This document shows positions 30,905 through 39,077 of a stretch of DNA of 64,000 bases, one piece after another. This stretch comes from an uncultured Clostridia bacterium. Lineage in GTDB: Bacteria > Bacillota > Clostridia > Oscillospirales > Acutalibacteraceae. Below the pieces are notes generated by a model that ran no database searches, was not told the DNA's origin, and saw only the letters and a program-made list of their open reading frames with translations. Each line of letters starts with the position of its first letter. The stretch's first letter is position 1. Made by a program: the position numbers and the translations under genes. The stretch lies in the NCBI GenBank assembly GCA_937876205.1, contig CALEII010000014.1, positions 20,941-84,940 of the forward strand. The letters run 5' to 3'.

Positions 30905-32010
30905 TTATTATATCTTTTCAGAATATTCACAGCCGTATCTGAGGTAAAATTGCCCGGGGTACGGCTGAAATTTTTTAACGGGTCTGTCCAGCGATGTGAA
31001 TAAGCCTGCATCTGCTCATCGCTTATCCTTATATTGATATCTGCGAGTGCTTCAATCATATTGCACAGCTCATCGCAGCCCATACCTGTTATATCAAAAA
31101 TCCTCTGTGACTTTGACGGCATATTTTCATCAGCTATCCTTATAAAGTCCGGAATAAAAGCTGAACACGCTCTGCCGTGAGCGATACCGAAATCCTCAGT
31201 GAGAATATATCCCATTGTATGCGGGAAACAGGTGCCTGTTATATTAAGACACAGCCCTGCAAAGAGAGATGCCGCATAAAGCTCTTCACGAAGTGCTTCA
31301 TCGGGCAATGATTTATTATTGAAGAAATGCACAAGACCGTTTCTGAGCATTGCAAACGCCTTTTCTGCATACAAATCACTCAGCTCGTTGGCTGTTGACG
31401 AAAAATACCCCTCAACAGCGTGAGCAAACGCATCAAGAGCTGTTGAAACAGTGACAGTATAAGGCATTGTCATTGTGTATGTGTAATCACAGAAAGAAAC
31501 AACAGAATAACAGTCGTGACCTGAAATACTCTTTTTCAGTCCGTTTTCGCTGTTTGTCAGAACGGAAACGCCTGTCACCTCACTGCCTGTTCCCGATGTT
31601 GTGCCCACAAGCACAAGAGGAAGAGGCTTATTTTTATGAGTCATTTTATAAATATCAACAGGTGAAAGCTCCTCATTTGCCGCATATATCGCAACTGCCT
31701 TTGAGGCATCAAGAGGTGACCCGCCACCGATGCCTATGATGAATTCTGCGCCTGATTCTCTTGCTACAATTCCTGCTGCGTGACAGTCGGCAGTATAGGG
31801 ATTCTCAGTTATTGAGTCAAAAATGCTGTATCTGATACCGAGCTTTTCAAGAGCATCTGTCACATCTGAAAGTGCACCGCACTTCTTTGCAGAATTGCCG
31901 CCTGTAACAATCAGACAGGATCTGCCAAGCTTTTCAAGCAAACCGCAGTTTTCTTTTAAACAGCCTTTTCCGCTTATAACCTGAACAGGCATATATGAAT
32001 TTATGGTCAT
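30901..32010 (-). CDS. Iron-containing alcohol dehydrogenase
   Basis: 369 residues, type III Fe-ADH. The NAD-binding GIGGGSPLDASKAVAI is at about 92-107. Metal ligands lie in ALDAFAHAVEGYFS and in TCFPHTMGYILTEDFGIAHGRA. It reduces aldehydes or ketones with NAD(P)H; the substrate could be butyraldehyde, propanediol-type or glycerol-type. The ATG at 32010 follows AAGGAG. It is an independent gene. The leader upstream has a short CCGGA/TCCGG inverted repeat of unknown meaning. Confidence 0.9.
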   Translation of the reverse strand: MTINSYMPVQVISGKGCLKENCGLLEKLGRSCLIVTGGNSAKKCGALSDVTDALEKLGIRYSIFDSITENPYTADCHAAGIVARESGAEFIIGIGGGSPLDASKAVAIYAANEELSPVDIYKMTHKNKPLPLVLVGTTSGTGSEVTGVSVLTNSENGLKKSISGHDCYSVVSFCDYTYTMTMPYTVTVSTALDAFAHAVEGYFSSTANELSDLYAEKAFAMLRNGLVHFFNNKSLPDEALREELYAASLFAGLCLNITGTCFPHTMGYILTEDFGIAHGRACSAFIPDFIRIADENMPSKSQRIFDITGMGCDELCNMIEALADINIRISDEQMQAYSHRWTDPLKNFSRTPGNFTSDTAVNILKRYNN

Positions 32011-32057
32011 AATTTTCTCCTTATATCATTCCGGATTTTTCGGAACCCTTCCGGCTT

Positions 32058-32089
32058 TTTTAATAAAAGCCCCAAATAAATGGGGCTTT
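32058..32089 (-). terminator. Terminator of the GH13 gene
   Basis: AAAGCCCCA (32066-32074) / TGGGGCTTT (32081-32089) stem with a T-tract on the minus strand. Confidence 0.85.
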
Positions 32090-32097
32090 CTGTAGCA

Positions 32098-33762
32098 TTA
32101 TTCAAAGAAATATACTCTTGTTTCGTAAGGTCTTGTTGTGAAGCCGTTATCCTTTACGGGATTATCCTTATGGCTGCAGAGAATTGCCTTACCCTTTGAA
32201 AGGTCGTAGCCCTCGGGAGCCTTGAAATCAACAGCATTTTCTGAGTAAGAGCAGATTACAAGCAGCTTCTTGCCTTCATATGTACGCTCATATACATAGA
32301 TATCTTTGCTTGATTTGTAATACTCTTTGTATTTGCCGTAAACTGCAATGGGGTTTTCCTTACGGAACTTGATAAGAGCCTTGTAATGGTTGAATACAGA
32401 ATCGGGATCTTCCATCTCAGCCTTTGCATTTATGCCGTCTTTATAAGATGGGTTAACGGGCATCCAGGGAGTGCCTGTTGTGAAGCCTGCATTTTCTGTG
32501 TCATCCCACTGAACGGGAGTTCTCGCATTGCCTCGGCTTGAAGTCTTGAGTCTCTCTTTGATTTTTTCATCAGAGAAACCGAAAAGCTTAAGAGTCTTTG
32601 CATTGTTTACTGCAAAAATATCCTGATAATCTTCAACATTGGGAAGGTCGATATTTATCATACCGAGCTCCTGTCCCTGATAAACGAAAGGAGTACCGCA
32701 CTGAAGCATATATGAGTTTGCGATTGACTTTGCACTTTCATTTCTGTACTTGACACTGCCGTAGCGGTTGATGATACGGGGATGGTCGTGGTTTTCCATA
32801 TAAAGTGCATTCCATGCCTTGCCGTAAAGTGAATGCTGCCAGTTGGAGAATACCTTCTTGAGCTGCTTAAGGCTGAAGGGCTTATTAAGGCAATCCATAA
32901 AGATACAGTCAGCTTCCATATGCTGGAAGTGGAACATCATATCAAGCTCCTGACCGGGCTTTTCTTCAATATATTTAAGTGCACTTCTGGGAGTCATAAG
33001 AGGAGCTTCACCGACAACGAAGCAATCGTAATCATCAAGCACTTCTCTGAATTCTGAAAGGAACTCGTGAATACGGGGACCGTCTTTATAATGCTCCATA
33101 CCGCAAGCCTGAGGAATGGGGAAACCGTTGGGAAGACCGTCTCTCTTTGATGTGAATGTGATAACGTCCTCACGGAAGCCGTCAACGCCCATATCGAGCC
33201 AGTATTTCATAATTTCCTTAACTTCTCTACGGACTTCGGGATTTTCCATCTTAAGGTCAGGCTGTTTCTTTGAGAAAAGATGCAGATAATACTGACCGTT
33301 TTCCTTATTGTATTCCCATGCCTTGCCCTCAAAGAGTGAAGACCAGTTGTTGGGATTCTTCTTACCCTTGCCGTCACGCCAATGGTAGTATTCGTGATAC
33401 TTGCTGTTCTTGTCAATACCCTGCTTGAACCACTCGTGTTCATCTGATGTGTGATTTACAACAAGGTCCATAATAACTCTTATACCACGCTTGTGAGCTT
33501 CATCGAGAACTTTCTTGAAGAGCTCATTATCACCGTAATCAGGAGAAATATTTCTGTAGTCTGAAATATCGTAACCCATATCTGCGTTTGGTGAGCAGTA
33601 AAGGGGTGAGAACCAGATACAATTGATGCCCAGCTCCTGAAGGTAATCAAGCTTTGAGAGAACACCCTCAAGGTCACCTATACCGTCGCCGTTGCCGTCG
33701 CAGAATGAACGGGGCCATATCTGATAGCACACCGCATCCTTATACCATCTTGTCTTTTCCAT
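32098..33762 (-). CDS. Alpha-glucosidase / oligo-1,6-glucosidase, GH13 (subfamily 31-like)
   Basis: 554 residues. It opens with the classic KDAVCYQIWPRSFCDGNGDG segment. Conserved regions follow: MDLVVNHTSDEHEWF, GVDGFREDVITF (nucleophile Asp), DCFVVGEAPLMTP (acid/base Glu) and MENHDHPRIINRYG (third Asp). A GH13 C-terminal beta domain completes it. It lacks a signal peptide, so it works on imported isomalto- or malto-oligosaccharides. The ATG at 33762 is set by AAAGGAG; the upstream extension crosses the promoter and is not coding. Confidence 0.94.
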   Translation of the reverse strand: MEKTRWYKDAVCYQIWPRSFCDGNGDGIGDLEGVLSKLDYLQELGINCIWFSPLYCSPNADMGYDISDYRNISPDYGDNELFKKVLDEAHKRGIRVIMDLVVNHTSDEHEWFKQGIDKNSKYHEYYHWRDGKGKKNPNNWSSLFEGKAWEYNKENGQYYLHLFSKKQPDLKMENPEVRREVKEIMKYWLDMGVDGFREDVITFTSKRDGLPNGFPIPQACGMEHYKDGPRIHEFLSEFREVLDDYDCFVVGEAPLMTPRSALKYIEEKPGQELDMMFHFQHMEADCIFMDCLNKPFSLKQLKKVFSNWQHSLYGKAWNALYMENHDHPRIINRYGSVKYRNESAKSIANSYMLQCGTPFVYQGQELGMINIDLPNVEDYQDIFAVNNAKTLKLFGFSDEKIKERLKTSSRGNARTPVQWDDTENAGFTTGTPWMPVNPSYKDGINAKAEMEDPDSVFNHYKALIKFRKENPIAVYGKYKEYYKSSKDIYVYERTYEGKKLLVICSYSENAVDFKAPEGYDLSKGKAILCSHKDNPVKDNGFTTRPYETRVYFFE

Positions 33763-33807
33763 ATCAAAAAGCTCCTTTCGGTTTGCACTTTTTATGTATT
33801 TTATATC

Positions 33808-33836
33808 ATTATAGCAGAGAAATATGAACAAAACAA
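33808..33836 (-). promoter_or_regulatory. GH13 promoter
   Basis: On the minus strand TTGTTT (33831-33836), 17 bp, TATAAT (33808-33813). Confidence 0.6.
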
Positions 33837-33847
33837 TACAAAATGTT

Positions 33848-33876
33848 AAAAAAGAAGCCGTATTTCTACGACTTCT
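33848..33876 (-). terminator. Terminator of the dockerin protein gene
   Basis: GAAGCCGTA / TACGACTTC (33854-33862, 33867-33875; G-U pair on the minus-strand RNA) with TTTC loop, then a T-run on the minus strand. Confidence 0.7.
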
Positions 33877-33890
33877 CAAACCATATTATC

Positions 33891-34811
33891 TCAGTCAAGC
33901 TTTGCAGCCTTGCGAAGAATGAGTCTTGCATCAGCGGCGGTTATGCCTGCCTTGCCGTCAATATCTGCGGCATAACGCTGAATTGTGTCAAGATTTTCAA
34001 GCTTGGCGGCTGCTCTGAGCGCAAGTCTTGCATCGGCTGCATTCACTTTTGCATCACAGTTGACATCTTCAGGAACGCAGATTTTCTTTTCAAATGCTAC
34101 CTTGTCCATATGCAATATTTCAATTGTGCAGTCAGTTGAAATGTTATCATACGTATCAAGAATTTCACCTTTATTATTTTTAATTCTGAAATTATCCGAA
34201 TTCAGTTTTTCTTTTATATCAGCAACTTTAGTGTAATAGTGAATATAAGCATAGTGATTTTTTAAGTCAAGCGACTCCAGAACTGTGACACCTGCTTCTT
34301 CGGCAGAAAGAATTTCAGGGTAAATATCATTATCAGCCTGAATATTCAACTCAACACGATTATTTTCAAGGTCAAAGGCTTCAATTTCAATGCTGAGATT
34401 ATGGGTACCGACAGCATTGGTGTAAAATTGTATCTGATAATCAAAATTCCGTTTTGCAGGATATCCGTTATCGTCTGCTTGCTGAGGATATACTCTGAAA
34501 ACTCGTTTGCCGTCGCCTGTATTCTCTGTTACCGGAGGAACAACAGTACCTGACACAGCCGGATAGTCTTTATAAACAGGCACAAGTATCTCTTTATTAT
34601 AAGTTACGGTCAGAACTAATTGTGAATACTGCATCCAATCACTGATAACAACATCATATCCGTAAAATGTGTTATATGCAGAGGATGCACCGTATATGAG
34701 CATTTCAGGTGCTGAAACTCTCACTACGTTTTTGTTATCATCTGCTGAAACAGCAAACTGAAATAAGAACAGCATTAAAATAACAATAACTACTGATAAA
34801 ATTTTCTTCAT
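33891..34811 (-). CDS. Secreted dockerin type I protein
   Basis: 306 residues. A Sec signal peptide (MKKILSVVIVILMLFLFQFA, then VSA) is followed by about 210 residues of beta-rich sequence with a cohesin/CBM-like feel (LVLTVTYNKEILVPVYKDYP) but no family I can name. The C-terminal dockerin of about 60 residues has two F-hand repeats, DVNCDAKVNAADARLALRAA and DIDGKAGITAADARLILRKA, each with the D-x-N/D calcium loop and AADARLxLR recognition helix. It is expected to attach to a cohesin scaffold outside the cell. No cohesin gene is in the window. AGGAGG precedes the ATG. Confidence 0.85.
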   Translation of the reverse strand: MKKILSVVIVILMLFLFQFAVSADDNKNVVRVSAPEMLIYGASSAYNTFYGYDVVISDWMQYSQLVLTVTYNKEILVPVYKDYPAVSGTVVPPVTENTGDGKRVFRVYPQQADDNGYPAKRNFDYQIQFYTNAVGTHNLSIEIEAFDLENNRVELNIQADNDIYPEILSAEEAGVTVLESLDLKNHYAYIHYYTKVADIKEKLNSDNFRIKNNKGEILDTYDNISTDCTIEILHMDKVAFEKKICVPEDVNCDAKVNAADARLALRAAAKLENLDTIQRYAADIDGKAGITAADARLILRKAAKLD

Positions 34812-34824
34812 AAAAAGTCCTCCT

Positions 34825-34939
34825 TTATTCTAAGCCTGATGCAAATCTTAATATCAATCTTGAATCTGCGGCGGTAATCTGACTGTCACTGTCTGCATCA
34901 GTTAACTATACCGTGAGCGACTTAATTTCATTGGGAACT
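34825..34939 (-). pseudogene. Decayed dockerin remnant
   Basis: Immediately upstream of the dockerin gene, the minus strand reads DADSDSQITAADSRLILRFA followed by SGLE and a stop at 34825-34827. This is a clear second dockerin repeat. An in-frame TAG lies four codons upstream of it, and only about ten more residues (VPNEIKSLTV) can be read before another stop. The spacing to the next ribosome site is that of an intact operon. This is the tail of a former dockerin-protein gene. Confidence 0.75.
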
Positions 34940-35124
34940 CTTCGAGTTCAATTATACATCAGATAACATATAATCCTTTTTCTGTCAACAATATAATCAA
35001 TAAACCATTGGTAGCACCCTTTCAAAATAATATGTATCTATTTTATCCTTCAATATATAAGACAAAAAAACACAAAAAAAGGTGACAATAAAAATCTGAT
35101 TTTTTATTTTTTGTATACATAAAC
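34940..35124. other. AT-rich non-coding stretch
   Basis: The rest of the 350-bp gap between the dockerin gene and the AI-2E permease. No reading frame, RNA fold or repeat stands out. It probably holds the promoter of the dockerin gene and the erased front of the pseudogene. Confidence 0.5.
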
Positions 35125-35159
35125 AAAAATCAGCGTGCCGCTTTGTGCGATACGCTGAT
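35125..35159 (-). terminator. Terminator of the AI-2E family permease gene
   Basis: ATCAGCGT (35129-35136) / ACGCTGAT (35152-35159) with an inner partly paired loop and a T-run on the minus strand. Confidence 0.75.
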
Positions 35160-35164
35160 AAAAT

Positions 35165-36361
35165 TTAGTCTTCCGTCTGCTGTAGTGATTCTTCCTGCTC
35201 CGACTTCTGCTGAGCAAGTCTCTTTTCCCGTTTCTCCGTTTCTTCACGGAGAAGAACATACAATGTCGATGTTACAGGCACACCCAGAAGCATACCTACA
35301 GGGCCGGCAATGCCGCCGCCAATAGTAACTGCCGCAAGCACCCACATTGCAGGCAGATTCACTCTGTCACCCATAACCTTGGGATAGATAAGATTACCCT
35401 CTATCTGCTGAAGTATGAGAAGGTAAATGATAAATATCAGAGCCTTGGTGGGAGAAACAGTAAGTATCATAAACGCACCCACAACAGTGCCCACAAATGA
35501 GCCGACAACGGGAATTATCGCCGTCACCCCCACAAGAGCACCTACCATCGGTGCATAGGGTATCTGCAGAATAAGCATACCTATCATACAAAGTGTACCC
35601 AGAATCACTGCTTCAAGCGTCTGACCTGAAACGAAGCTTCTGAAAATCTTCATACCGACAGAGCTTGCGTGCAGAAGTCTGTTGCCGATTTTTTCGGGTA
35701 TCCACGCCCTGACAAGCCTTTTTGTCTGATTCTTGAGTTTCTCTTTGCTTGAGAGGACATATATGGCAAAAATAAGTGCAATTATGAAATTAACAATCCA
35801 TGTCACAACGGAGCTTACAGTGCCGACTGCAGTGTTCATAATGGTACTGCCCTGCTGTGTGAGCCACGTCTGAAGTGAGGTCACAATCTTGTTCCAGTCA
35901 ACAGAGGTGAGAATATTGTTATAAAGCTGCTCACCAAGAGGTATTTTCTCGAGAACAGACGGCATTTCAGCCTTGCTTATTGAGTTCGCAACCTCTATCA
36001 CACCGTCAATTATTATCTTGACTGCATCGATAAGCTCGGGAATAATCAGACCCACAATTCCTGCCAGAATACCGAGAATAAGTATAACTGACAGCACCAT
36101 TGCAACGGGTCTTCTCAGCTTTTTCACCTTTTCTTTTTTTGTTTTTCTGAACAGATGTGACTCAAAAAAGTGAACAGGCACATTCAGAATAAGTGCAATA
36201 AACACACCGAGTATAAGAGGCATAAGCAGGTCAAGCCCCCACCTGAATGTTTCTGCAAGTGTACCGATATTCTTCACTGATAAATATATCAGGATACACG
36301 CAGTTGCGACGCCTATAACCCACTTTGCAATTTTCTTTTGAGTATCAGAATTGAATTCCAT
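35165..36361 (-). CDS. AI-2E family transporter (permease)
   Basis: 398 residues with about eight membrane helices: two near the start (residues 12-30, 36-62), one at about 85-110, a long amphipathic middle region (110-205), and a C-terminal block including ALVGVTAIIPVVGSFVGTVVGAF and MWVLAAVTIGGGIAGPVGMLLGVP, which are the family signature segments. Members export varied solutes, such as the autoinducer-2 exporter TqsA and Na+/H+ antiporters; the substrate here is unknown. The cytoplasmic tail is Glu/Gln-rich. The ATG at 36361 follows GAGG. Confidence 0.87.
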   Translation of the reverse strand: MEFNSDTQKKIAKWVIGVATACILIYLSVKNIGTLAETFRWGLDLLMPLILGVFIALILNVPVHFFESHLFRKTKKEKVKKLRRPVAMVLSVILILGILAGIVGLIIPELIDAVKIIIDGVIEVANSISKAEMPSVLEKIPLGEQLYNNILTSVDWNKIVTSLQTWLTQQGSTIMNTAVGTVSSVVTWIVNFIIALIFAIYVLSSKEKLKNQTKRLVRAWIPEKIGNRLLHASSVGMKIFRSFVSGQTLEAVILGTLCMIGMLILQIPYAPMVGALVGVTAIIPVVGSFVGTVVGAFMILTVSPTKALIFIIYLLILQQIEGNLIYPKVMGDRVNLPAMWVLAAVTIGGGIAGPVGMLLGVPVTSTLYVLLREETEKREKRLAQQKSEQEESLQQTED

Positions 36362-36435
36362 TTTTATTACCTCAGAAGCTTTTTTTTAATTATAGTATAT
36401 GTTTTATATTATTGTCAATAAAATTTAATATTATC

Positions 36436-36464
36436 TTGACTGAGTCTTTATCAGGATATATAAT
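36436..36464 (+). promoter_or_regulatory. GH3 promoter
   Basis: TTGACT (36436-36441), 17 bp, TATAAT (36459-36464). Confidence 0.75.
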
Positions 36465-36494
36465 TATATAAAATATAATATAAGGAATGATTTT

Positions 36495-38870
36495 ATGGAT
36501 AGATATGCAAGATTCAGATTTCAGCCCTGTCTTCCTCTGGGCAAGGACGGCAGACGTGTAACAGCATCTCCCGAGCACATTTCTCTTTCCAGAAATGCAG
36601 CTTCACAGGGTATGGTACTGCTTAAAAACAATGATAACGCATTACCGTTGAAAAAATCTGAAAGAATTGCACTTTTCGGCAAAGCTACCATTGAATACAT
36701 AAAAGGCGGCGGCGGAAGCGGTGATGTTCATTGCCCCTATGTCAGAAATATTTACGAAGGCTTTGAAGAAAAGGAAAAAGAGGGTAAAGTAAAGATTTTT
36801 ATGCCTCTTGTTGATTTTTATAAGGATTATGTCAAGCGTGAAAGCGTAAATGTGCTCACAGAGGAGCAGATTGATGCACGCTGGAATATCGTTAACAATA
36901 TGGAATTCTGCCAGAAGCGTGACGATATGACTTATGATACATTTGCAGCTATGCACGTAACTGAAGCTGAAGTACCCGATGAGCTTATCAGGTCTGCTTC
37001 AGAAAATGCAGACACAGCAATAATCACTCTCAGCCGTTTCTCAGCAGAGGGCGTTGACAGAAGACCTCAGGGCGGTGACTACTATCTCTCTGACCTTGAA
37101 AAGCACCTCATCGACAGAGCAACCGAGCTTTTCAGCAAGGTTATCATTGTCATCAATTCAGGCGCAACAATGGACTGCGAATACTTTGCCGAAAACGATA
37201 AGGTTCAGGCAATTCTTTTCGGCTGGCAGGGCGGTATTGAAGGCGGAAGTGCAATTGCAGACATCCTTTGCGGTGATGTCAATCCCTCAGGTAAAATGGT
37301 TGACACAATTGCCACTACTTATGACTGCTACCCCTGTAAAGACGATTTCTGGGAGAGCTTCTGGTACTGTAATTATACAGACGACATATATGTTGGCTAC
37401 CGTTATTTTGAAACAATCCCCGGTGCCGATAAGTTTGTAAGATATCCTTTCGGCTTCGGTCTTTCATATACAAAATTCAGTTTCAGCGGTAAGGCTTGTC
37501 TTGAAAGCGAAGGAAAGATTGTTGCAGTAGTCACAGTAAAGAATGTCGGTGATGTTGCAGGTAAAGAAGTTGTTCAGCTTTATTACTCAGCACCTCAGGG
37601 CAAGCTCGGTAAGCCCTCAAAAGAGCTTTCCGCATACAAAAAGACAAAGCTTCTCGCCCCGGGTGAATCAGAGACAATTGTTATGAGCTTTGATATAAAG
37701 GATATGGCAAGCTTTGACGACCTCGGCAAGATTCAGAAGACTGCATATGTCCTCGAAAAAGGAACCTACACGTTCCATATGGGTACATCTGTAAGAGACA
37801 CAGAAAAGCTCGCATTTGAATATACAGTTGCAGAAGATACTGTTATTGAACAGCTCAAGCAGTGGTGCAAGCCCACAAAGCTCGCAAAGAGAATGCTCTC
37901 TGACGGCACATACGAAGAACTGCCTATGGGTGAGGCTTCATATTACTATGAGCCCGTGCCCGAAATGATCGCAGAAGCACCCGCAGAGCTTGTAAAATTC
38001 GATGATATCGGAAAAAAATGTACAATTGAAGAATTTATAAAGCAGTTCACACTTGATGAAATCTGTGATTTTGTGGGAGGTCAGCCGCCAACAGGTGTTG
38101 CAAACACAGGCTGCTTCGGTCCCATCGGACACAGACTCAACACTCCTGCAATCCCCACTGCAGACGGCCCTGCAGGACTTCGTCTTAATACGGAAACAGG
38201 CATTCCCACAACAGCATGGCCCTGTGCAACTCTTCTTGCCTGCTCATGGGATCCCGAACTGATTTATGAAGTGGGTGCTGCAGGCGGTGCAGAAGTCAGA
38301 GAAAATAACATCGGTATCTGGCTGACACCTGCTCTGAATATCCACCGTGACCCCCTCTGCGGAAGAAACTTTGAATATTACTCTGAAGATCCCCTTGTAG
38401 CGGGCAAATCTGCTGCAGCAGCAATCAGAGGTATGCAGTCAAGTGAAATTGCCGTTTCAATGAAGCATTTTGCTTGTAACAACAAGGAAGCAAACCGCTA
38501 TCAGAGTGATTCAAGACTTTCAGAAAGAGCACTCAGAGAAATCTATCTCAAGGGCTTTGAAATTGCAGTCAAGGAATCAGACCCCATAACAGTTATGTCT
38601 TCATATAACCTTATCAACGGTCAGCATACATCAGAAAGCTGGGAGCTTCTTACAGGTATTCTCCGCTATGAATGGGGCTTTAAAGGTATGGTTGAAACTG
38701 ACTGGGGCGTAAAAAATGATCCCGTGAAAGAGGTCAAGGCAGGTAACGACCTTAAAATGCCCACAGGCTACCCCGATGAACTGAAAGCATCAGTTGAAAA
38801 AGGTGAGCTCACAAGAGCTGAGCTCGAACTGTGTGCTAAGAGAATACTTGAAATGATGCAGAGATTGTAA
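36495..38870 (+). CDS. Beta-glucosidase, GH3, with permuted domain order
   Basis: 791 residues. The usual GH3 order is reversed. The protein starts with the alpha/beta sandwich (SRNAASQGMVLLKNNDNALP, GKATIEYIKGGGGSG), then a fibronectin-III-like domain (about 325-430, KEVVQLYYSAPQGKLGKPSKEL). The TIM barrel comes last, with PTADGPAGLRL, MKHFACNNKEANR and the nucleophile Asp in GFKGMVETDWGVKN. Permuted GH3 enzymes of this type are known in rumen and gut Firmicutes. There is no signal peptide, so it is cytoplasmic. It heads the GH3-GH116-GH51 cluster and probably splits imported beta-glucosides or xylosides. Confidence 0.92.
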   Translation: MDRYARFRFQPCLPLGKDGRRVTASPEHISLSRNAASQGMVLLKNNDNALPLKKSERIALFGKATIEYIKGGGGSGDVHCPYVRNIYEGFEEKEKEGKVKIFMPLVDFYKDYVKRESVNVLTEEQIDARWNIVNNMEFCQKRDDMTYDTFAAMHVTEAEVPDELIRSASENADTAIITLSRFSAEGVDRRPQGGDYYLSDLEKHLIDRATELFSKVIIVINSGATMDCEYFAENDKVQAILFGWQGGIEGGSAIADILCGDVNPSGKMVDTIATTYDCYPCKDDFWESFWYCNYTDDIYVGYRYFETIPGADKFVRYPFGFGLSYTKFSFSGKACLESEGKIVAVVTVKNVGDVAGKEVVQLYYSAPQGKLGKPSKELSAYKKTKLLAPGESETIVMSFDIKDMASFDDLGKIQKTAYVLEKGTYTFHMGTSVRDTEKLAFEYTVAEDTVIEQLKQWCKPTKLAKRMLSDGTYEELPMGEASYYYEPVPEMIAEAPAELVKFDDIGKKCTIEEFIKQFTLDEICDFVGGQPPTGVANTGCFGPIGHRLNTPAIPTADGPAGLRLNTETGIPTTAWPCATLLACSWDPELIYEVGAAGGAEVRENNIGIWLTPALNIHRDPLCGRNFEYYSEDPLVAGKSAAAAIRGMQSSEIAVSMKHFACNNKEANRYQSDSRLSERALREIYLKGFEIAVKESDPITVMSSYNLINGQHTSESWELLTGILRYEWGFKGMVETDWGVKNDPVKEVKAGNDLKMPTGYPDELKASVEKGELTRAELELCAKRILEMMQRL

Positions 38871-38871
38871 G

Positions 38872-39055
38872 CAATAATTTAGCGGAGCTAAATTATTGTA
38901 AAGTAATAGGTAAGAAGTAAGAGTGAAGAAGTTCGGGCGGGACACCCGCACCCGATTATAAATAGGGTAAGGGGCAACGCCCCTTCCACACTTATTCACT
39001 ATTACCTATTACTTCTTACTTCAACAATAATTTATCGCACAGCGATAAATTATTG
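38872..39055. repeat. Nested-palindrome intergenic element, copy 2
   Basis: A palindrome lies at each end: CAATAATTTAGC-GGA-GCTAAATTATTG (38872-38898) and CAATAATTTATCGC-ACA-GCGATAAATTATTG (39025-39055). Inside are inverse arms rich in AGTAATAGGTAAGAAGTAAG and a core with GGCGGG/CCCGC and GGGGC/GCCCC hairpins. It has the same plan as the 9315 element, but the arm sequence differs. Confidence 0.75.
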
Positions 39056-39077
39056 TTTATCCTTGGAGTTGAAATAT

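Noticed and set aside
34936..34960. CTTCGAGTTCAA, resembling a tRNA T-loop
   Set aside because: No acceptor, D or anticodon stems fit around it; no tRNA gene.
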